From: Archangium lipolyticum
Lineage (GTDB): Bacteria; Myxococcota; Myxococcia; Myxococcales; Myxococcaceae
Length of the DNA stretch: 64,000 bases
Reading direction: 5' to 3'
NCBI RefSeq assembly: GCF_024623785.1
Contig: NZ_JANKBZ010000014.1
Span: forward strand, 186,001 to 250,000
Within the stretch, counting starts at the first letter, position 1; every line of letters starts with the position of its first letter. The notes under the pieces were generated by a model that saw nothing but the letters and a program-made list of their open reading frames with translations, was not told the DNA's origin and searched no databases. A program made the translations under genes and the position numbers. This document shows, piece by piece, positions 60,131-64,000 of the stretch.

Positions 60131-61573
60131 CTAGGGTGCTGCCCCTTTGGTTAGCAGCCTGTTGAGCCTGCTGCCCTCAGTGAGAATCTCCTCCGCCAAC
60201 TTCTGGAGCGCCTGTCTCAACGCTCGCGCACACGCCTGTTTGTCGGGGCAGCTTTCCGTCGCCCTATACAACTCTTCATGGACGATTTGATGGTATTCCT
60301 CCGGATGTGGCCCCTTGTGGCCAACAACGGGGACCTTGTTGGCCGGGTCCTCCATCGACATGCCGGCCTTGTCGAAAATCTTCTTGAACCGCTGCGTCCA
60401 GGGACCGCCACGCAAGGTGGACTTCTCGTTTTCGATGGTGGCGATGTGGTGGACGTCCGGCTTCCTCTTCGAGGGAGCTGTACGTGCCGGAGCTCCCGCC
60501 GGAGCGCCCCTCGCGGCCATGCTCACGACATTGGCGGGCAGGACGACACTGAAGGTGCCCTCGGCCACGGCGACCTTCACCTTGTCCGCTTCCTGCACGG
60601 CCGTGAGCACGTCTCGGATGCCGGCATGGGACTCGAGCGCACCGGCCGCTTTCGCGAAGCCCGGCAGCTTCGGGGCCTTGGACACCAGCGCCGCCGTCTC
60701 ACCCACCGCCGCAGTGCCCAGCAGGAGGAGAATCCGCACGCTGTTGGGCCCGATGACCTTGCCGAAGCGGTCTCCCGCCTCGCGCAGCTCCGCGAACGTG
60801 CTGGCCTCCGCCGCCTCCTCCCACAACTGGAAGTAGGCCCGCACCAGGTCGAAGAGCTCCCAGCCCAGGTAGCCCCACATGAGCAAGGCCAGTGCAGCAG
60901 CGACGCCTTTAGAAACGGGCTCGGGTGCCGAAACCAAGGCGAGATATCCGATGATGGTGAGGCTCAGCGTCGTCCAGAGCTGAGTCGTGGAGAACATGCC
61001 GCGCAGCTCCGCGTCCCGGGACTCCAGCGCCGCGTTCACGGAGAGCGCCAGGGCGAGGTCGCGCTTGTCCTCGCCATCCAGGCCCGGCCCGTCCTTGAAC
61101 AACCCGAGGCAGTCGCCCGGCGTACCTTGCCGCTCGCAGAAGCTCCCGTAGGACCGCGCCAGGGGCGTGCGCCACTCCTCGCCCGTGAGCGGGACGGAGG
61201 CCAGCGCCAGCTTCCGGTGGAGGTAGAGCGGAAAGTGGGAGCCAGCCACCCGCAGCGGCATGTTCAGCACCAGGGTGGCGAGGGCTTCGTTGAGCTCGAA
61301 GTCGCTCACCTGCACCGCCCTGAATCGGGTGGGCAGGGAGAGTCGGACCAGCTCGTCCGCGGCCTCACCCGCCCCCGCCTCCTCCGTGGGAGGCCGGGCG
61401 TCCTCATGGAAACGGGGTATCGATGGCCGGTAGGACGACCCCACCAGCAGACCGCCCCGAGGAACACCCGTGGCGCACGCCGTCTGGAGGAAGAGGACGA
61501 TGAGAGCCCAAGCACCCAACCAGGGGCGCTGCCGCGTGCCTGCCGGGCGCCAACCAACAAGACGTGTGGACAC
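60131..61573 (-). CDS. lipoprotein toxin with C-terminal AHH nuclease (SitA-like)
   Basis: The 480-residue protein has a signal and lipobox (ALIVLFLQTAC). Residues ~45-345 form a body with two hydrophobic helices (LWTTLSLTIIGYLALVSAPE and GVAAALALLMWGYLGWELF) that could help membrane entry. The last ~107 residues are an AHH nuclease of the HNH/endonuclease VII group: DVHHIATIENE (His375, His376), DPANKVPVVGHKG (Asn412, His419), HPEEYHQIV (His423, His428). It closely resembles the myxobacterial SitA5-type toxins as I remember them. SitA lipoproteins move between siblings through TraAB outer-membrane exchange and kill those without the immunity gene. Confidence 0.85.
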   Translation of the reverse strand: MSTRLVGWRPAGTRQRPWLGAWALIVLFLQTACATGVPRGGLLVGSSYRPSIPRFHEDARPPTEEAGAGEAADELVRLSLPTRFRAVQVSDFELNEALATLVLNMPLRVAGSHFPLYLHRKLALASVPLTGEEWRTPLARSYGSFCERQGTPGDCLGLFKDGPGLDGEDKRDLALALSVNAALESRDAELRGMFSTTQLWTTLSLTIIGYLALVSAPEPVSKGVAAALALLMWGYLGWELFDLVRAYFQLWEEAAEASTFAELREAGDRFGKVIGPNSVRILLLLGTAAVGETAALVSKAPKLPGFAKAAGALESHAGIRDVLTAVQEADKVKVAVAEGTFSVVLPANVVSMAARGAPAGAPARTAPSKRKPDVHHIATIENEKSTLRGGPWTQRFKKIFDKAGMSMEDPANKVPVVGHKGPHPEEYHQIVHEELYRATESCPDKQACARALRQALQKLAEEILTEGSRLNRLLTKGAAP

Positions 61574-61808
61574 GCCGCACCTCCGGTAAGGGGACTGGCC
61601 CGAGGATTACAGAGGGCTCCGACAGGAACGTCAACCCATCAGGTATGCGTAGGCACTGACAATCTGGTGGATAGGATTCCGCACCATGACATGAGCCGAG
61701 AGGGATAGACGTTGACGGCACCACCACCGCCCACGACTGCATGCCCGGACTCATCACTGCTGGGAGTTGCTCGTCGCGGTCCTCTGTCCTTTGCGGTAGA
61801 CGGGCACA
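61574..61808. other. divergent promoter region of the toxin and XRE genes
   Basis: This 235-base gap lies between the leftward toxin gene and the rightward XRE regulator gene. It is somewhat AT-richer than its surroundings and must contain both promoters. The regulator may bind here. No clear palindrome was picked out. Confidence 0.4.
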
Positions 61809-62192
61809 ATGGACGAGAAGCTGCGACAAGCTCTGGGGGACTCGGCCCGAGCTGCTCGCCTGCGGCTGGGTCTCACGCAGGCGGAGGTGGCCAAGAAGGT
61901 GCGCCTGAAGCCCGGCGTCTACGGCCGGGTCGAGCGAGGCGCGATGGTGCCCAGCGTGCCCACGCTGCGGCGCATTTGCGAGACCCTGGGCATCTCCTCG
62001 GATGCGCTCCTGTCTCTGGGTGCTCAAGCCCACCAGGCGACGGCACCCGCCCCTCCACCCGCGGCTGGTGAGCACCCGGAGCTCAGCCGCATCATCCACA
62101 TCTTGCAGGAGTGGCCGCCGGAGAGGTTGGCGCTCTTGCGCAAGCTGCTGGAGACGGCCGACCCCCACCTCTCGGACGTGAGCTTGCGGTGA
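61809..62192 (+). CDS. XRE-family transcriptional regulator
   Basis: The 127-residue protein has an N-terminal helix-turn-helix of the Cro/C1 type: LGDSARAARLRLGLTQAEVA, KKVRLKPGVYGRVERGAMVPS. A Pro-rich linker and a helical C-terminus (ERLALLRKLLETAD) follow. It is divergent from the toxin gene across 235 bases, so it may control the toxin. Closely similar short XRE proteins are frequent in myxobacterial mobile elements. Confidence 0.85.
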   Translation: MDEKLRQALGDSARAARLRLGLTQAEVAKKVRLKPGVYGRVERGAMVPSVPTLRRICETLGISSDALLSLGAQAHQATAPAPPPAAGEHPELSRIIHILQEWPPERLALLRKLLETADPHLSDVSLR

Positions 62193-62194
62193 TT

Positions 62195-62444
62195 CCTCCG
62201 GGGTGGGTGCGGACTCCTGTGGCCAGGTCACCGCCTCGCGCGCTTCGAGCCCCAGGGCGGTACTGGCGTCCACCCGCAGCACCATGCAGAGCTTGCGCAG
62301 GGTGAGGACGCTGGGCGTCAGGTTGCCCCGCTCCATGCGCCCATACACCTCGGTGGCCACGCCCACGCGGTCGGCCACGTCCGCCTGGGTCAGCTGGGTC
62401 TTGAGCCTGGCCTCTCGCAGAGCCGTACCCAGGTGGACGGTCAA
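62195..62444 (-). pseudogene. second XRE regulator remnant
   Basis: From a TTG at 62444 the minus strand encodes LGTALREARLKTQLTQADVA and then VGVATEVYGRMERGNLTPS, an intact XRE helix-turn-helix related to the one at 61809. Its natural C-terminus is gone: past 62195 the frame runs antisense into the convergent regulator gene. The head is fused to an IS21 piece. A truncated DNA-binding domain could still act, but it is best read as debris. Confidence 0.65.
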
Positions 62445-62461
62445 TTTCTTCTTCGTCAGCA

Positions 62462-62540
62462 GGCACGCCGTCTGGCGCAGTCGCGCGTTGCGCAGGCGCG
62501 AAGACAGCTTCTTGTTCTCCCGGTGCACCCACTCCGCATC
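62462..62540 (-). pseudogene. IS21 helper ATPase (istB) fragment
   Basis: The minus-strand frame reads DAEWVHRENKKLSSRLRNAR followed by LRQTACL, the N-terminal W-x-x-REN-x-x-L-x-R-L-x-x-A-x-LR segment of IstB. Only about 26 residues remain, joined to the istA piece upstream and the XRE scrap downstream. Confidence 0.65.
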
Positions 62541-63275
62541 CGCTGGGCGTCCACTCAGCGTGCGCGCGGTGGCTGGCCGGCATGTGCTCGGCCAGCGTGG
62601 TGAAGCGTCCGCGCTCCTCGCTGCGCACGTGGCTGGCCACGCGCCGGCCGCCCAGCAGCACTTCCACGCACGTCTGCGTGTAGCGCACCTCCATCTGCTG
62701 CCCCACCAGCCCGTACGGCACGCTGTAGCAGTGCCCCTCCAACTCCACGTGGTAGTCCACGTTGACGCGCGCCTTCTTCCAGTGCGCCAGCTCGTAGGGC
62801 TTGTCCGGCAGCGGTTTAAGGGCCGCCCTCTCCACCTCCTCGAAGAGTTGCCGGCGGCTCTTGCCCAGCTTGCGCATGGGTCGCGTGTTGAGTTTCTCCA
62901 GCAGCACCGCCACCGCCTCGCGCACCTCGCCAAGCGACGTGAAGCGCCGGTTGCGCAGCGCCGCCAGAATCCACCTCTCGGCCAGCAGCACTCCGTTCTC
63001 CACCTTCGCCTTATCCCGCGGTTTGCGCGGCCGCGCCGGCACCACCGCGAAGCCGTAGTGCCTGGCCATGTCCGCGTAGCTGGGGTTGATGTCCGGCTCG
63101 TACCGGTTGGCTCGCGTCACTGCCGCCTTCAGGTTGTCGGGCACCACCACCTGCGGCACTCCCGCGAAGTACGACAACGCCCTCTGGTTGCACCCCACCC
63201 ACGTGGCGGTGTCCTCGCCGAAGACGGGCTCCGCGTACGTGTAGTTGCTGGCCCCCAGCACCGCCAGGTACAGCT
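62541..63275 (-). pseudogene. IS21 transposase (istA) fragment
   Basis: This frame encodes the middle and C-terminal part of an IS21 IstA transposase: LGASNYTYAEPVFGEDTATW, VPQVVVPDNLKAAV and RKPRDKAKVENGVLLAERWI come from the DDE domain, including its final Asp and Glu regions, and SVPYGLVGQQMEVRYTQTCV from the C-terminal beta domain. The N-terminal HTH and first catalytic Asp are missing. The fragment stops 8 bases from the right att repeat, and its 3' end is fused to istB. The element cannot transpose on its own. Confidence 0.85.
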
Positions 63276-63282
63276 TCCTAAA

Positions 63283-63322
63283 CCGCAGGTAGTCGGTTCA
63301 AGTCCGACCCTGGCCAAGGCCC
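63283..63322 (+). repeat. attachment-type 40-bp direct repeat, right copy
   Basis: A perfect copy of 58439-58478: the 3' side of the anticodon arm, variable loop, T arm and acceptor end of the tRNA. The 5' half of the tRNA is absent, so it is not a gene but the second end of the island. Confidence 0.88.
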
Positions 63323-63356
63323 TGCTTCCCAAGTCTCGGGAAGCAGGGCTTTTTTT
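63319..63356 (+). terminator. terminator beyond the right att copy
   Basis: GCCCTGCTTCCC (63319-63330) and GGGAAGCAGGGC (63338-63349) form a perfect 12-bp stem with a 7-nt loop, followed by seven T. It is a textbook intrinsic terminator and may be the original tRNA terminator, displaced by the insertion. Confidence 0.9.
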
Positions 63357-63375
63357 CTATCCGCATCCGTCTGAC

Positions 63376-64000
63376 TCAGCGATGGCCCCCGGCCGGGGCC
63401 AGCCGGACGTACACCATGCCGCCCACCGGGGTGCGGCTGCCGTAGAAGGGCTCGAGCCCCTCGGGCACCACGTTCAGCGCACCGCGCACGCCCACCCCTG
63501 GCCGCACCGGTCCCAAAGGGCCGAAGTTGTAGACGTAGCCCAGCACCAGGGCACCCACGTCGAAGATGCCCTCCTCCAGTTCCTCGGGGAGGACCAGGTC
63601 GTGCCCCAACTTCTCCACGTACTCGGCACGCCCGAAGACGACGTGGTGCCCATCCAGGTCCAGGCTGCTCTCCAGGAGGAAGGAGTTGGTGCCCGCGTGC
63701 TCGCCCTCCACGTTGCGGCCGAAGACGGCCGTGGTCGCCCAGAAGCCTCGCTCCCCGAAGGGCGCATGGTACGTGGCCGACGCGGTGAGCCGATGAACCG
63801 AAACATCCGGCTCGAGCACCTCGGGACTCTTCAGGTAGCCGTAGGACACCTGCGTGCTGACACGCGCCGTGGGGTTGGCCGATAGCCGCACGGAGTACGA
63901 GTCCGGGGTCCGCAGGTCCAGGTTGTACCGGTGCTCGTCGGGTTCGCGGCCGTTGAACCAGGAGGCCTCCAGCTTCGCCGCCGGGGTGACGACGCCCGCC
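63376..64000 (-). CDS. outer-membrane barrel-like protein, 5' end outside window
   Basis: The last ~208 residues of a leftward gene. They contain regular amphipathic strands (LTASATYHAPFGERGFWATT, VVFGRAEYVEKLGHDLVLPE, VGALVLGYVYNFGPLGPVRP) ending in YGSRTPVGGMVYVRLAPAGG. This is the style of a transmembrane beta-barrel in an outer-membrane protein. FNGREPDEHRYNLDLRTPDS precedes it, a segment I have seen in uncharacterised porin-like proteins. The start and signal peptide lie beyond the window. Confidence 0.7.
   Translation of the reverse strand, partial: AGVVTPAAKLEASWFNGREPDEHRYNLDLRTPDSYSVRLSANPTARVSTQVSYGYLKSPEVLEPDVSVHRLTASATYHAPFGERGFWATTAVFGRNVEGEHAGTNSFLLESSLDLDGHHVVFGRAEYVEKLGHDLVLPEELEEGIFDVGALVLGYVYNFGPLGPVRPGVGVRGALNVVPEGLEPFYGSRTPVGGMVYVRLAPAGGHR

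Larger units (their letters stand above)
58439..63322. mobile_element. tRNA-integrated toxin/immunity island
   Basis: A 4.84-kb segment lies between perfect 40-bp direct repeats of the tRNA 3' end. It contains a lipoprotein AHH toxin, its putative Imm11-SUFU immunity protein, a divergent XRE regulator and a mosaic of IS21 transposase pieces with a second HTH scrap. There is no complete integrase, so the island is probably non-autonomous or its recombinase was lost. A possible integrase tail lies next to the tRNA. The repeats and toxin content are seen directly; mobility is inferred. Confidence 0.78.

Noticed and set aside
63283-63322. second tRNA gene
   Set aside because: Only the 3' half is present; acceptor 5' strand, D arm and anticodon are missing, so it is an att-type copy.
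1-64000. CRISPR array
   Set aside because: No set of short direct repeats with regular spacers was found. The Vgb and Cys-rich repeats are coding repeats, and the REP-like units are dispersed.

Overview
The window is high-GC DNA from a myxobacterium, most likely of the suborder Cystobacterineae (Archangium, Cystobacter or Myxococcus relatives). The support is a DUF2378-type protein (11959-12660), abundant lipoproteins and OmpA-type proteins, a MopE-like lipoprotein, Ser/Thr signalling proteins (PP2C, FHA) and lipoprotein toxin/immunity pairs of the kind myxobacteria exchange between cells. The genus is an inference; no rRNA gene or other firm marker is present.

Layout. 1-2.7 kb is a scarred edge: a partial alpha-toroid protein, a LysR remnant without its DNA-binding domain, a secreted beta-helix protein with a strong terminator, and a kelch scrap. 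2.7-16.6 kb holds mostly envelope and housekeeping genes: an SH3-type lipoprotein, a GNAT enzyme, a streptogramin-lyase-like propeller, a PH-domain protein, an acyltransferase, bifunctional PheA, DUF2378, an OmpA protein and a MopE-like lipoprotein. 16.6-19.8 kb is a compact P450, glycosyltransferase and small helical protein operon behind a palindrome. 19.8-26.8 kb carries a DMT exporter, hydrolases, a GNAT enzyme, a Cys-rich repeat lipoprotein, a methyltransferase and an alpha/beta hydrolase. 26.8-28.8 kb is a polymorphic toxin pair, a lipoprotein with a C-terminal HNH nuclease coupled to a SUKH immunity protein. 28.8-41.4 kb holds an unknown protein, an MFS exporter, a c-type cytochrome lipoprotein, a 5'-nucleotidase, a DNA-binding half of a LysR protein, Map, a flavin oxidase, an amidase, a cyclophilin and an SDR.

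41.6-46.7 kb is a translationally coupled operon for the aminomutase route of lysine degradation (kdd, kamD, an unexpected secreted protein, kamE, kal, kce). It encodes every step from beta-lysine to crotonyl-CoA plus acetoacetate, but has no lysine 2,3-aminomutase. 46.8-57.7 kb has an esterase, a family 4 uracil-DNA glycosylase, lipoproteins, an OmpA coiled-coil lipoprotein, CoaBC, a large carboxypeptidase-regulatory-like repeat protein, and a PP2C-cNMP fusion next to an FHA protein.

The most striking region is 58.4-63.3 kb. An intact CAU tRNA gene is followed 4.84 kb later by a 40-bp perfect copy of its 3' end, and each copy runs directly into its own intrinsic terminator. Between them lie an AHH-nuclease lipoprotein toxin (SitA-like), an Imm11-SUFU fusion immunity protein, a divergent XRE regulator and an IS21/HTH mosaic. 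No recombinase core is visible. I read this as a tRNA-integrated kin-discrimination cassette. The window ends in a partial outer-membrane barrel gene. Four copies of a REP-like palindrome are dispersed through the window, one of them forming the 3' end of the SUKH immunity gene. I saw no CRISPR array or rRNA gene.
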